From CALGLS01 sp965222105 (GTDB lineage: Bacteria; Bacteroidota; Bacteroidia; Chitinophagales; Saprospiraceae), in the NCBI GenBank assembly GCA_965222105.1, contig CBDCTQ010000065.1:85535-149534 (forward strand): DNA of 64,000 nt. Direction: 5' to 3'. Below the pieces are notes generated by a model. It worked only from the letters and a program-made list of their open reading frames with translations, did not search any database and had not been told where the DNA came from. This document shows positions 27,833 to 38,558 of this stretch, piece after piece (the first letter of the stretch is position 1; every line of letters begins with the position of its first letter). A program made the translations under genes and the position numbers.

Positions 27833-30800
27833 ATGAACCTCTCTACCTTACAACATTACCTGATCTCTGCCACCCTTATTTTAGCACTTCTACATCTTGC
27901 CCGACAAACATTTGTCAGCCAGACCGACCAATTCGCTGTTGCTGAAGCGATGGTAACAACAGAAGGGTTTTGCGCCTCCGACCAATTGCTGGAAGCGGCC
28001 ATCCAACAAAATGAAAATGTACAAAACCGGCACGATCAACTCGAATCGGCCTGGCAGTCGTATATTACCAATCAGGGTACCACCCCTGTTTTCACCCCGC
28101 CAGAAGTGATTTTACCCGTCGTTTTTCACGTGATCCACAACAACGGCCCGGAAAACATCGCAGACGCTGTGGTACTGGAAGGCCTGGATCGGCTCAATCA
28201 GGCTTTCGCCAACGAGACCCCCTACGACCCCAACACAGGCGTCAACACCGACATCCAATTCTGCCTGGCCCAGGAAGACCCCGATGGCAACCCCTCAACG
28301 GGCATCAATCACGTGCAATCTACTCTGACGGAAGTCACGCTCGAAACCGAAGATGTCAATATGAAGGACGTTAGCCGGTGGGACCCAACCCGCTACATCA
28401 ACATCTGGATCGTCAAAGAGATTTGCAGCAGCTCGGCTGGATGTGGAGTGGCTGGATACGCCTATTTCCCCTCGTCGCATGGCAACCCCGAAGACGGGCT
28501 CGTAGTCGAAGCCCAATGGCTGGGCAGCTCACCGGGCGATGCCGCCGTACTTGCTCACGAAATGGGACATTACCTCGGCCTCTACCACACCTTCCAAAAC
28601 GGTTGTGCCAACAACAATTGCCTGATGGACGGCGACCGGGTTTGCGACACTCCTCCCGACCAATCCATCGTGGCTACGCCCTGCAACCTCTCTGCCAACA
28701 GTTGTACCTCCGACGTCAACTCCTCCGACCCCAACAATCCTTTTACAACTGACCAAAACGATATGTTCTGGAACTACATGGACTACGGCGAATGGGACTG
28801 CTACTCCGCTTTCACTGCCGGGCAGACCGAGCGGATGATGTTCTTCATCAACGGCGCCAGAGTCAGCCTGCTCGATGAAGACCTCTGCAGCGACCCCTGT
28901 CCCAATCCCATCATCCTGCAAGTTGCTCCCGGCGATACCATCGTCGACATTGGTACTACGCTTACATTTACCAATACCACATTGGGAGCTACCAGTTTTG
29001 AGTGGCAGGTCAATGGCACCCTGGTCGGCACCAACACCAACCTGACTTTCAACTTTTCGCCGGAAGGCACTTACCTGGTCAGCCTGACGGCTTTCAACGG
29101 CGACACCCTTTGTTCGGCCACGCTCGACATCATCGTCATTGCAATAGATTGCGAGGGAAATGCCCACGTGAGCGATTCCAATGGGACCGATGCGCCGGGC
29201 TGTGGAGTCCCGGGTAGCCCCTGCCAAACGATCCAGTACGCCCTCGACAACATCGTGTGCAGCGGCGACACCGTATTCATCCACAGCGACACTTATCAGT
29301 TGGCTGCCGGTACCGACCCGCTGACGCCGATAGCCACGATCCCGGAAAACTATTCGGTGACGTTTTATGGAGTGGAAGACAACGGCCCGGTGATCATCGA
29401 CGGCAACAACGAGCGCCGCGGATTTCAATACAGCTATTTTGGCGGAAGCTGCCCGGAAGATAATCCCAATGACGGCATCCCCGTCAGCAATGCGATCAAT
29501 TTTGCTCACCTGACCATTCAAAATACCTACTTCGAAGCTAATTTTTGTGGCAACACCAATCAAGCCAAAGGGGGTGGTATTCAGATTTACAACAGCGTGG
29601 GTTCCGACCTGGAGGTCAGCGTTCGCCATTGCCGTTTTAATGACAATTTTTTAGAAGACCCCGTTTTCCTCAACAACAATGGGCGGTCGGTGAGTGGTGC
29701 CGCTATTTTTGTACACGGCCTGGTAAGCGATCAAAACACTTCCACCACCGCCAAAGTATGGATCGACGGCTGTGACTTCAACCACAACCGGTGCCACCAA
29801 CAAGACAATGGGGGGCACGGCGGTGCCGTCTGCATCGTCAATGTCGATACGGCACTGGTCAGCAACTCTTATTTTTGTAACAATGAGGTACACAGCGACC
29901 AAGCTGATGCAGGCGACACCCAACACGACCGAAATGCCGGCGGCGCCCTGCTTTTTTTCGATACCAACAATCAGTTTCCGGGACATGAATTTTGGGTGGA
30001 TGATTGCAGTTTTGTGGGCAACACCGCTACTACTACCGACGGAATTGGCTTTCCAAATAATTCGGAAGGCGGCGCCATTTTCCTGACACGGGGCGATAAT
30101 CTTGCCGGCACCACCTCCGCCACACTTCGGGTAAGTAACAGCCATTTTTACGACAACAACATCGAGCCGGGAATCGAACACATCGACAACAACGGCGGCA
30201 CCCTCGACCTGACATCGATCGGTAACAACGTGTTTGCGGACACGCTGGGCTTCACCCTCGGCCCCGACACCACTTTGTGCAGCGGCACCCCTCTCTTTGC
30301 CACTTTCTATCCGGGAGCCACCTACGAATGGTCTACCGGCGACACTACTACGGTGATCATCGTCGACGCACCCGGATTGTATTCGGTGACGGTGAGCCTG
30401 GGTCAGTGCAGCGTTTCCGACGAAATAAATATCGGCATTGAGAACTGTGGTTCGGACTGTGAGGACACCTGGTTTCAAACCCTGGGCGATCCGCTGCTCG
30501 ACGAGGGAGGGCTGGGCATGATCCCGAGCGGTGACGGCAATTTTTACGTGAAGGGGTTTCAGGACGACAACATCTTACTGATGAAAATGACGCCTGAAGG
30601 TGCCCTCCTTTGGTCGCGCACATTCAAGTTGACGACCCAGCCGCGCGAACGGTTGTACGAATTGATTCTCGACTCAGAGGGTTTTCTGATAGGTGCCGGA
30701 AACAGCGGGCTGACCACCGACCTTTACGAAGGGTTTGTTTTTAAATACGATCCGGCCAATGACATTCTGCTGTGGTCGAGTGAAATAAATTCGGAGGTAC

Positions 30801-33800
30801 GGGTTAATGCTGTTTTGGACATATCTCCTACTGAAAACTACCGCTTATTGGGCATCAAATGGGACAGCCCCCTTCCAGGAAACGATGAAGATGCCTATAT
30901 GATAACCGTCGACAGAAATACCGGTGCCATGACCGGCGAGGTCAACATCTCTTATGCTTCGGCCGGTAACACAGATGCTTTTTTAGATGCCTTGTTTTAC
31001 AACAGCTCCATCTATGGCGTGGGCGTCAGTGTAGTCAATTCCAATTTTGGTGGCTTCCGGCCAATGATCTGCAAAACAGATCCTTCCGGAAACATCCTCT
31101 GGTCGAAAAACTACTTGTTGCCGCTGACCAGTACGGCGCGTTTATACGGTTCTAAAATCGTCGTGGATCAGGATTCGTTGGTAACCATACATTATGGCGA
31201 CGTCGATGGCACGGTGTATCTTTCCAACCAGATATTCCTCAGCAAGTCGGACATCGACGGCAACAACGTTTGGGCGAAAGCCTATGAAATGCCCATTTAC
31301 AGTGAGTTGTTCTCACAGGAGATCATCGTGCTGGAGGACGGATACCTGGTGGGAGCATTCAACCGCGCCGCACCTGTCGAAATAGCCTTGTTGAAAACGG
31401 ATAAGGACGGCGTCTTGCAATGGGCCAAGCGATACGCCACTTCTGGCGAACTCGACATGGACATTCCCGTTGCCGATAATCAGATATTCGTTGACAACGA
31501 CCGCATTTACATCGTGGGGCGCTCCCTGGATGTCGGCAGTAGCGTCGGAAATGTATTGTTGATTAAAACCGACATGGAAGGCAACCTCCTCACTCCCTGT
31601 CCTTTTATCGATACCCTTGCAGTAAATGAAACCGACCTGGCTCCTTTCGATGAAGACATCAACCTGACGGCCTACACCAGCCCATTGGCCATAGCCAGCC
31701 CGCCCCCAGCCCAGGACACCACCACCATCCTGACCGCACAAAGCTGCTACGGGCCTTGTACGGAGATCTGCGACAACGGCATCGACGACGATGGCGACAA
31801 CCTCATTGATTGTTTCGATCCCGATTGTTGTGACAGCGAAGCCTGTGTGGGCAATTACTACGCCGACTGCGAATTTGAATGCTCCCTCGACACTTTCCCC
31901 TTTACCGATATTGAGCTGGAGGTGGAGTGGACTTCGAACGGCAATGGCGATTGGTGCAGCTACAATACGCCCATTACGGGAGACATCGACGGCGACGGGG
32001 TGCCCGAGATCATCGGCAAACCCTGTACGGGCGCTACTATTTCTGGTGCAAACCCCTATCCCAATTTATTGATCGTTGATGGGTCGACGGGATTGATCGA
32101 AGATGTCATCAACACCCCGGCCTTTTACTACCTGATGGATGGCCCGGCCATCGCCGATGTAGACAACGATGGGTTTGCCGAAATTTTCGTGCAGGCCTCC
32201 AATCACATCGACAACATCAATTACACCGGCGGCGGCCCCATCATCAGCGGCAATGTGCAGCGGCGGTTGCTCTGCTACGAATACGATGGCAGCACTTACG
32301 TCGAACGTTGGATGTCGGACGTGCCGACCGGTTACAGCATAGACAAGCAAGCCATTTCGGTAAGTGTAGCCGACTTTAATGAGGATGGCATACCCGAAAT
32401 ATATACCGGCACTCAGGTATTCAACAGTCTGACAGGTGAGTTGCTCGTTGAGGGTGGACCGGCCAATCATTTTGGTGCCAAACCCATAGGTGATGCGCCT
32501 TCGCTGGCATCGGCATTTGCGGTAGCTGCTGACTTTTTGCCGGATGATTTCTGCCTAACCTGCCCGGGACTGGAATTAGTGGCTGGCGGTATGGTCTATT
32601 CGGTTCACCTCGACCCTTTGAATGCAGCCAACAACATGATGAATGTAGAGGTCAGCCTGCCCGGCGCCTTGGATGGATGGACGAGCATCGCCGACCTCGA
32701 CAAAGACGGCGATCTAGATGCCGTGGTTACCACAATCAACAGTACCGACGTTTTGGTTTACACCTGGGATGTTCAGACTGCTACTTCCCTGACGACCGAC
32801 TTTGCCATCCCCGGTCCATTTTTCGGATACATTTCACAAACCAATATTGCCGACTTCGATGGCGACCAGCAGTTGGAGATTGGCGTATGCACTCCGGCAG
32901 AATATAGGGTATTGAAGCCGAATGCCGGCAATCTCGACCTGCTTTGGATGATCTCCATCAGTGACTTTTCGGGCTCTACCGGCAGCTCTGTATTTGATTT
33001 CAACAACGATGGTATAAATGAAGTGGTCTATCGGGATGAAATCCAACTACAAATTCTGGATGGAGCGACCGGAACGGTAATATCCGCCCTTCCCTGCGCC
33101 TCGGGCACCCGCGTCGAATATCCGGTGGTGGTGGATGTCGACGCCGATGGGGAAACGGAAATCCTGTGTAGCTGTGCCAACACCCTCACGGCCTATGGCT
33201 CTGCCTCTACTCCCTGGATCGACACCCGCTCCGTATGGAATCAGCACAACTATTTCAACGTAAATATCAATGACGACCTTACCGTATCTGCGGAGCAACA
33301 GTTGCATCACATCGTAGGAGACAGTGTAGTGCTCAACAATTTTCTGACGATGTATGGCGCCGACGAATCACCCCTACCGGATGCAACTATTCACATCGAT
33401 AGTTTTGAATGTATAGGCGATCTTTTTGCGGTAACGCTTACCATTTGCAACATCGGCGATAACACCCTGAGTCAGGAAACGCCCATCACCTTTTACGAAA
33501 GTGATCCCACCATCACTACTGCCAATGACATAGGTATGGACATCCTGGGTCAAAACCTGCTGCCGGATAGTTGTACAACGATTGTAATCGACGTAGCCGC
33601 CTTGTTCGATACTACCTTGTATGCCGTCGTCAATGACAATGCCTCTTTGCCGGGCCCCTACGATCTGGCCACCGATTTTCCGGTAACGGCTATTGCCGAA
33701 TGCGATTATACCAATAATCTGGACAGCCTGATGATCGGCGACCTCGAACCTCCGGAGCTGGACCTGGGCCCCGACACCCTGATCTGCGACAATGGCGTAC

Positions 33801-35632
33801 TCACCCTCAACGCCGGTAGCGGCTGGGACAGCTATGAATGGTTCGACGGTACTTCCGATTCGACAGTGACCGTATTCGGACCGGGAGAGTATTGGGTAGA
33901 GGTGACGGGATTTTGCGGTGCCGAACGCGATACCATAGAAGTGGATTACCTGCCCATTACCGTCATCGAGTTGCCCGACACGCTGCCCATTTGCGGGGTG
34001 GATTGCATAACGCTGGAGGTGGCCGACTGGTACGATGCCTACGAATGGATCCCTTCGGATTATCTGGATTGCGATACCTGCTCTACGGTAGAGGCTTGTC
34101 CGCCAGGCCCGATGACTTACACAGTTATCGGCTCCTCGCTGATGGGATGTTACAGCATTGATACTGTGACGTTGGTACCGATCGAACCAACGTTTACGCA
34201 GATAGACACCGCTGTTTGTTTGGGTGATGTCGTTATTTTCGACGGAATGGAATTGCCGATCGGCAGTACGGATACCTTTTTCATACCGGGTACTGCCGGC
34301 TGTCTGGATACCGTAGTGGTGAATGTAGGTTGGAATGGCAGTGAGCATTTGACCGTAGCCATCACCGCAGTTGCCTGCGAAAATGAATCGATCATCTACA
34401 ACGGCGTGGAGATCCCAGCGGGTGGGTCAGAGACTTTTGAATACGTCAGTTTTTCCGGCTGCGATTCCATCGAAATAGTGGATGTGTTCTCGTTGCCAAC
34501 CTACAACATTGATTCTACAACTACGATCTGCCAGGGCGACTCTGTCCTGATATTTGGAAACTACGAATCGGAGGAAGGGACTTATAGTATGACTTTTACA
34601 ACCGCCGAATTCGACTGCGACTCGACGGTCAACATAACGCTCGAATTCTTCCCGACTTTTGATCTCAGCATCAACGAAACGCCCACCTGTGCGGGCAACA
34701 CGGAAGGAGAACTCACCGCCATGGCCACCGGTGGGGCGGGAGGCTTTACCTACCTTTGGGAAAACGGCGAAACCACACCGACGATCACCGGGCTGGCAGC
34801 CGGAGCATACGACCTGACCGTAACCGACGCCAATAACTGCTCTCAGGTTGCAACCGGAACGGTGTCGGAGCTCACCCTTGACCCTACGTTGGAGACTGAC
34901 GATGCCACCTGCTTTGGTGAAATGAACGGTATGGTGACCGTTACCAACCCACAGCCCGATTGGATGTATGGCCTCAATGGGGGGAGCTTGCAGACAGCGC
35001 CTTTTTTCGACAACTTAGCAGCGGGAGAATATACTCTGGTGGTGGTTGATGGCAACGGCTGCGAAGTAGAGCAGGGCTTTGAGATAGAGGAACCGCCAGC
35101 CATAGTGGTAACCCTGGTAGGGCCGATCCAACTAACCGTAGGAGAGGAGACGGTGCTGACGCCGATTTTGGCGAATCCCGGCGGCTACCTCTATCAATGG
35201 TCTCCTCCTGAGGGGTTGAGTTGCACCAATTGTGAGGAGCCCACTGTTTCGGGCATCACCGAGCCAACTACTTATACGCTGACCGTAACGGCGCAGAGCG
35301 ATTCTACTTGCTTCGACACGGCCTCCGTACTTGTCATCCCATTTATCGATTGCGATGGCACCCATGGACTTCCCAACGCTTTTACACCTGACGGCGATGG
35401 CATCAACGATGTTTTTCAGGTACTGAACAATGGCATCAGAGACGTTCAATCGTTTTTGGTGTTCGACCGCTGGGGTGAAAATGTTTATAACAGCAGTGGA
35501 CTAACGTCGGGCTGGGACGGCACCCACAAGGATAAACCGATGCCACCGGATGTGTATATTTATGCAGTGACGATTATTTGCCCCGAAGGGGAAGAACGGG
35601 TGCTAAAGGGAGAGGTTACGTTGATTCGGTGA
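27833..35632 (+). CDS. Secreted M43 metalloprotease paralogue with beta-helix insert, T9SS type B
   Basis: This protein has 2599 residues. The N-terminal hydrophobic segment is LISATLILALLHLA. The M43 domain has HEMGHYLGLYH at 242-252 and Met-turn NYMDYGEWDC. A PKD domain (about 360-440) follows. Next is a segment absent from the 21213 paralogue: about 360 residues (440-800) of right-handed beta-helix type (TIQYALDNIVCSGDTVFIHS, then repeated GGAI/GGAV turns), like Pmp/pectate-lyase folds. After it come the same propeller, acidic Ca-like motif and FG-GAP region as the paralogue, a CARDB-like module, Ig-like and SprB units, and a type B tail (GLPNAFTPDGDGINDVFQVL ... FDRWGENVY). The beta-helix suggests added polysaccharide or surface binding. 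It converges on the cmk gene. Confidence 0.92.
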   Translation: MNLSTLQHYLISATLILALLHLARQTFVSQTDQFAVAEAMVTTEGFCASDQLLEAAIQQNENVQNRHDQLESAWQSYITNQGTTPVFTPPEVILPVVFHVIHNNGPENIADAVVLEGLDRLNQAFANETPYDPNTGVNTDIQFCLAQEDPDGNPSTGINHVQSTLTEVTLETEDVNMKDVSRWDPTRYINIWIVKEICSSSAGCGVAGYAYFPSSHGNPEDGLVVEAQWLGSSPGDAAVLAHEMGHYLGLYHTFQNGCANNNCLMDGDRVCDTPPDQSIVATPCNLSANSCTSDVNSSDPNNPFTTDQNDMFWNYMDYGEWDCYSAFTAGQTERMMFFINGARVSLLDEDLCSDPCPNPIILQVAPGDTIVDIGTTLTFTNTTLGATSFEWQVNGTLVGTNTNLTFNFSPEGTYLVSLTAFNGDTLCSATLDIIVIAIDCEGNAHVSDSNGTDAPGCGVPGSPCQTIQYALDNIVCSGDTVFIHSDTYQLAAGTDPLTPIATIPENYSVTFYGVEDNGPVIIDGNNERRGFQYSYFGGSCPEDNPNDGIPVSNAINFAHLTIQNTYFEANFCGNTNQAKGGGIQIYNSVGSDLEVSVRHCRFNDNFLEDPVFLNNNGRSVSGAAIFVHGLVSDQNTSTTAKVWIDGCDFNHNRCHQQDNGGHGGAVCIVNVDTALVSNSYFCNNEVHSDQADAGDTQHDRNAGGALLFFDTNNQFPGHEFWVDDCSFVGNTATTTDGIGFPNNSEGGAIFLTRGDNLAGTTSATLRVSNSHFYDNNIEPGIEHIDNNGGTLDLTSIGNNVFADTLGFTLGPDTTLCSGTPLFATFYPGATYEWSTGDTTTVIIVDAPGLYSVTVSLGQCSVSDEINIGIENCGSDCEDTWFQTLGDPLLDEGGLGMIPSGDGNFYVKGFQDDNILLMKMTPEGALLWSRTFKLTTQPRERLYELILDSEGFLIGAGNSGLTTDLYEGFVFKYDPANDILLWSSEINSEVRVNAVLDISPTENYRLLGIKWDSPLPGNDEDAYMITVDRNTGAMTGEVNISYASAGNTDAFLDALFYNSSIYGVGVSVVNSNFGGFRPMICKTDPSGNILWSKNYLLPLTSTARLYGSKIVVDQDSLVTIHYGDVDGTVYLSNQIFLSKSDIDGNNVWAKAYEMPIYSELFSQEIIVLEDGYLVGAFNRAAPVEIALLKTDKDGVLQWAKRYATSGELDMDIPVADNQIFVDNDRIYIVGRSLDVGSSVGNVLLIKTDMEGNLLTPCPFIDTLAVNETDLAPFDEDINLTAYTSPLAIASPPPAQDTTTILTAQSCYGPCTEICDNGIDDDGDNLIDCFDPDCCDSEACVGNYYADCEFECSLDTFPFTDIELEVEWTSNGNGDWCSYNTPITGDIDGDGVPEIIGKPCTGATISGANPYPNLLIVDGSTGLIEDVINTPAFYYLMDGPAIADVDNDGFAEIFVQASNHIDNINYTGGGPIISGNVQRRLLCYEYDGSTYVERWMSDVPTGYSIDKQAISVSVADFNEDGIPEIYTGTQVFNSLTGELLVEGGPANHFGAKPIGDAPSLASAFAVAADFLPDDFCLTCPGLELVAGGMVYSVHLDPLNAANNMMNVEVSLPGALDGWTSIADLDKDGDLDAVVTTINSTDVLVYTWDVQTATSLTTDFAIPGPFFGYISQTNIADFDGDQQLEIGVCTPAEYRVLKPNAGNLDLLWMISISDFSGSTGSSVFDFNNDGINEVVYRDEIQLQILDGATGTVISALPCASGTRVEYPVVVDVDADGETEILCSCANTLTAYGSASTPWIDTRSVWNQHNYFNVNINDDLTVSAEQQLHHIVGDSVVLNNFLTMYGADESPLPDATIHIDSFECIGDLFAVTLTICNIGDNTLSQETPITFYESDPTITTANDIGMDILGQNLLPDSCTTIVIDVAALFDTTLYAVVNDNASLPGPYDLATDFPVTAIAECDYTNNLDSLMIGDLEPPELDLGPDTLICDNGVLTLNAGSGWDSYEWFDGTSDSTVTVFGPGEYWVEVTGFCGAERDTIEVDYLPITVIELPDTLPICGVDCITLEVADWYDAYEWIPSDYLDCDTCSTVEACPPGPMTYTVIGSSLMGCYSIDTVTLVPIEPTFTQIDTAVCLGDVVIFDGMELPIGSTDTFFIPGTAGCLDTVVVNVGWNGSEHLTVAITAVACENESIIYNGVEIPAGGSETFEYVSFSGCDSIEIVDVFSLPTYNIDSTTTICQGDSVLIFGNYESEEGTYSMTFTTAEFDCDSTVNITLEFFPTFDLSINETPTCAGNTEGELTAMATGGAGGFTYLWENGETTPTITGLAAGAYDLTVTDANNCSQVATGTVSELTLDPTLETDDATCFGEMNGMVTVTNPQPDWMYGLNGGSLQTAPFFDNLAAGEYTLVVVDGNGCEVEQGFEIEEPPAIVVTLVGPIQLTVGEETVLTPILANPGGYLYQWSPPEGLSCTNCEEPTVSGITEPTTYTLTVTAQSDSTCFDTASVLVIPFIDCDGTHGLPNAFTPDGDGINDVFQVLNNGIRDVQSFLVFDRWGENVYNSSGLTSGWDGTHKDKPMPPDVYIYAVTIICPEGEERVLKGEVTLIR

Positions 35633-35748
35633 GGAGAGGGTTTTATAAGTTCAAAGCGTGCTGCGTTTGACTTCTGTTATGCACTTGGCACTACGGGAAG
35701 GAGTTTGAACTTGATTCCTGAGCTTTATACTTGAACTTGAATCTCGCC

Positions 35749-36435
35749 TTAAGTCCCAAAATCCCTACCCCCGGTGCGCACGCCCACCAACGCAAGCACC
35801 ATAGCCAGTTGTTCGGGGCGGCTGAGGTTGGAATTGTCGATGAGTACGGCGTCTGCGGCTTGCCGGAGGGGGCTATCGGCGCGGGTGGAGTCGATGTGGT
35901 CTCGTTGTTGGAGGTTGAGGCGGACGGCATCCAGATCGGTGGATTGTCCTTTGGCGCGGAGTTCGTCAAAACGCCGCTGGGCACGGATGTCGATTTTGGC
36001 GGTGAGGAATATTTTGAGCTCGGCGTTAGGGAATACGACGGTGCCGATGTCGCGACCGTCCATGACGATTCCTTTTTGGGCGCCCATTTTTCGTTGTTGT
36101 TCGACGAGTATTTTGCGTACGGCCGACAGGGTAGATACCGGGCTGACATGCTGGACCACTTGCCGTTCGAATAATTTGTTTTCAACGTTTTTTCCGTTAA
36201 GGAAAGTAGTGTCTTTGCCGTTTTGTTTTTCAAAATGAATGGCCATTTCCGAAAGGGCATTGTTGACGGCAGCTTCGTCCTGATAGTTGACGTTGTTTTC
36301 CAAAAAGAAAAAGGTGACGGCCCGGTACATTTTGCCGGAGTTGATGTAGGTATACCCGAGTTGGTCGGCGAGCTGTTGGGCCAGGGTGCTTTTGCCGCAG
36401 GAGGAGTGGCCATCTATGGCTATGGTTATTTTCAA
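35749..36435 (-). CDS. cmk: (d)CMP kinase (cytidylate kinase)
   Basis: It phosphorylates CMP and dCMP with ATP in pyrimidine nucleotide metabolism, in the cytoplasm. The P-loop is IAIDGHSSCGKSTLAQQLA at the N-terminus. NSGKMYRAVT is the substrate-binding segment (usual form SGAMYR), VMDGRDIGTVVFPNAELK is the family signature, and RRFDELRAKG covers the lid. The length of about 228 residues is normal. Start: no ATG lies before the P-loop; TTG 36435 gives LKITIAIDG, matching the usual MKKITIAIDG, whereas the longer frame from a TTG at 36483 adds an unrelated 16-residue leader. The TTG start is unusual and uncertain. The gene converges with the giant protease gene. Confidence 0.9.
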   Translation of the reverse strand: MKITIAIDGHSSCGKSTLAQQLADQLGYTYINSGKMYRAVTFFFLENNVNYQDEAAVNNALSEMAIHFEKQNGKDTTFLNGKNVENKLFERQVVQHVSPVSTLSAVRKILVEQQRKMGAQKGIVMDGRDIGTVVFPNAELKIFLTAKIDIRAQRRFDELRAKGQSTDLDAVRLNLQQRDHIDSTRADSPLRQAADAVLIDNSNLSRPEQLAMVLALVGVRTGGRDFGT

Positions 36436-36568
36436 GGAATGGATAATATTGCAAATTGTTTTTTGATAAAAAAAACGTTGCAAATTAAAGGATCAACAAC
36501 CAGAAATCAAAATATAGCGGTACAACCCAGGAAAAGTTAGCTTTTTGCATCGGACGAATGGGCAGCAA

Positions 36569-38104
36569 TCAGTATCCGACGCTCGACATTTTCTTTCCGA
36601 CACGGGAGAGGATCATATTCCAAAGTTTTTCGTAGGGAATCACTTCCAGCTCGGGGATGAGGCCACGGTAGTAAAAGGGGGTTTCGACCAGTCGGTTGTA
36701 GTATTTATCGACGTTGCTGAGTTGGTCGGGGTTGTAGTCGGCTTTGGCCAATTGTTGGAGGAGTCGTATAAATTGGATGGTGCGATAGTATTCTTCTTTT
36801 TTGAGTTGCCGGTTGGCGTAGTTTTTCAGTTGGTCGATCCGTTCGGAGGCGGAATTGAAGCCCTTCTTTTCGAGGATGAAGAGCAGTTGTCCGATGACCA
36901 TTAGAATGGTAAAAATTCTTTGTTCTTTTGGGTAGAGGATGGTGTCGCGGATGAACTGAGCGGTTTTGAGCGGTTTGCGGCGTTGGGTGAGGAGTACGGG
37001 GTTTTCGTTGCCGGTACTTTCGATGATGTAATTGAGGTAGACATCGTAGATGCGCCATTTTTCGCGGATGTTGGCGTTGAGCTTTTTGAATTTACCATTA
37101 GAAGTGGCGTGGTTGTAAATGGCGAGGGCGTTGATGTAGTTGTCGGTGTGGATGGCCAGGAGGATGTAGTATTCCATGAACTGAAACCAGGTGTCGCTGC
37201 CCTGGGGGAAAGACTGGAGGCACCGTTCGGCGTTGTTTTTTCCGTTTTTCCAGTCGCGAAGGTGGAGGTATGCCGACATTTTTTTGAGTTGAAAGGTCGA
37301 CAGTTTATCGTCCTGATAGTAGGCCGGATTGTCTTCGATGTATTTTTCGGCCCGGTTACAAATTTCGAGCATGGTGTTGTAGTCCTGAACCATTTCGTAG
37401 CGGTATGCCCATACGAGGTACATGTTGTAAAAAACGATGGGGCTATCGTAGATTTCGGACAAACCGACCAGCGAATTGCAGTAGGTGTCCATCTGATCTT
37501 TCAGTGCGGTGATCTTGGCCTTGGGTTGGTAGTAGTTCATGATGACCCGCTGGTAGAGTTCTTCGCTTTGGATTTCGGCGTCGAGAACGTTTTGGAATTG
37601 TTTGATGTTGACGTCGTATTTTTCGTAGCTTTTATCATCGCCTTTGGCGGCAGCATCTTTGCGGAGGATGCGGGAACAATTGACGATGACGTCGGCAAAT
37701 TTGAATTTGAGGGCAGTGGTCAGTATTTGCCGGGCCAGGACAGCGGCGGTCATATTGGCGTTGTTGGAGAGGAGTATCTTGACGAGGGTCCAGTCTTTGT
37801 TGCAGGAAAAATAGGCCCGGTCGTAGTTGGAAGCGGAGGGCAGGTTGACGTCGAGAAAAAATAAGGTATTGAGCAATCGCTTTCGGAATCTGGATTTGAG
37901 TTGGCGGTATTTATCGTCGGTGGGGCTGCATCCGTAGAGGAAGGAGGCTGCGTCGCGGTCGTTTCTGAATTTATTGGTCATCAGGGCTTCATAGAACTCG
38001 TTGAACTTGCTACTTTTATGTTTGAGGGAGTGGTCGTCGAATATTTCAATTTTCTTGACCTTCTTCTTGGTAACGATTTTCGATATTTCTATTAAGTTTT
38101 TCAT
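36569..38104 (-). CDS. Uncharacterised helical (TPR-like) protein
   Basis: I do not recognise a named family. The 511 residues are almost entirely helical, with periodic aromatic and leucine positions (YEMVQDYNTMLEICNRAEKY, LRDWKNGKNNAERCLQSFPQ, NYINALAIYNHATSNGKF), like degenerate TPR or HAT-type superhelices. The N-terminus is basic (TKKKVKKIEIFDD). No signal peptide, membrane segment or catalytic motif is seen, so a cytoplasmic scaffold is the simplest guess. ATG 38104 is the only good start. It lies between cmk and DUF2795 genes with no evident operon partner. Confidence 0.7.
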   Translation of the reverse strand: MKNLIEISKIVTKKKVKKIEIFDDHSLKHKSSKFNEFYEALMTNKFRNDRDAASFLYGCSPTDDKYRQLKSRFRKRLLNTLFFLDVNLPSASNYDRAYFSCNKDWTLVKILLSNNANMTAAVLARQILTTALKFKFADVIVNCSRILRKDAAAKGDDKSYEKYDVNIKQFQNVLDAEIQSEELYQRVIMNYYQPKAKITALKDQMDTYCNSLVGLSEIYDSPIVFYNMYLVWAYRYEMVQDYNTMLEICNRAEKYIEDNPAYYQDDKLSTFQLKKMSAYLHLRDWKNGKNNAERCLQSFPQGSDTWFQFMEYYILLAIHTDNYINALAIYNHATSNGKFKKLNANIREKWRIYDVYLNYIIESTGNENPVLLTQRRKPLKTAQFIRDTILYPKEQRIFTILMVIGQLLFILEKKGFNSASERIDQLKNYANRQLKKEEYYRTIQFIRLLQQLAKADYNPDQLSNVDKYYNRLVETPFYYRGLIPELEVIPYEKLWNMILSRVGKKMSSVGY

Positions 38105-38247
38105 ACAGGCCGTTTTGAATCCGAGTTGGACAATATATCCTTAAAAAATGGATGTCACAAATATTTGAGTATAAATCAACGTGGCAAAGCGAATATTGTT
38201 ACCAAATGGGGTTTAAAAATCCAATTTGCGGTGTTACAAAAACGACG

Positions 38248-38281
38248 AAAGGCCTTGCTTTTTTGACTAAGCAAGACCTTT
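38248..38281 (-). terminator. Rho-independent terminator of the DUF2795 gene
   Basis: AAAGGCCTTGCTT (38248-38260) pairs with AAGCAAGACCTTT (38269-38281) with one mismatch. On the minus strand a T-rich tract (CGTCGTTTTTG) follows. It lies about 55 bases past the stop of the small minus-strand gene. Confidence 0.65.
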
Positions 38282-38336
38282 CCGTATATTCGGTCAACCC
38301 GACCGTTTTGAGGTCGGCCGGGTTTGGCGGCCATGT

Positions 38337-38558
38337 TCAATATTCGTCTTCGTGGAAGAAGAAGTCGTCTTTCCTAGGGTAATCCGGCCAAATATCCTCA
38401 ATACTGTCGTAAACCTCGCCTTCGTCTTCCAGTTGCTGGAGGTTTTCGATCACCTCCAATGGTGTTCCCGACCGGATGGCATAGTCGATCAATTCATCCC
38501 TGGTAGCTGGCCAGGGGGCTTCTTCTAGGTGAGAAGCCAATTCTAGAGTCCAATACAT
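38337..38558 (-). CDS. DUF2795 domain protein
   Basis: This 73-residue acidic protein matches DUF2795: ELASHLEEAPWPATRDELID, then RSGTPLEVIENLQQLEDEGE and a D-E-rich tail with YDSIEDIWPDYP. The family is small, cytoplasmic and widespread in Bacteroidota and other bacteria, with no firmly known activity. ATG 38558 agrees with the family N-terminus (MYWTLELASHL). A terminator hairpin follows the gene. Confidence 0.85.
   Translation of the reverse strand: MYWTLELASHLEEAPWPATRDELIDYAIRSGTPLEVIENLQQLEDEGEVYDSIEDIWPDYPRKDDFFFHEDEY

Noticed and set aside
35691..36413. 240-codon minus frame overlapping cmk
   Set aside because: Different frame from the kinase; low-complexity Ser/Pro/Thr composition typical of a shadow.
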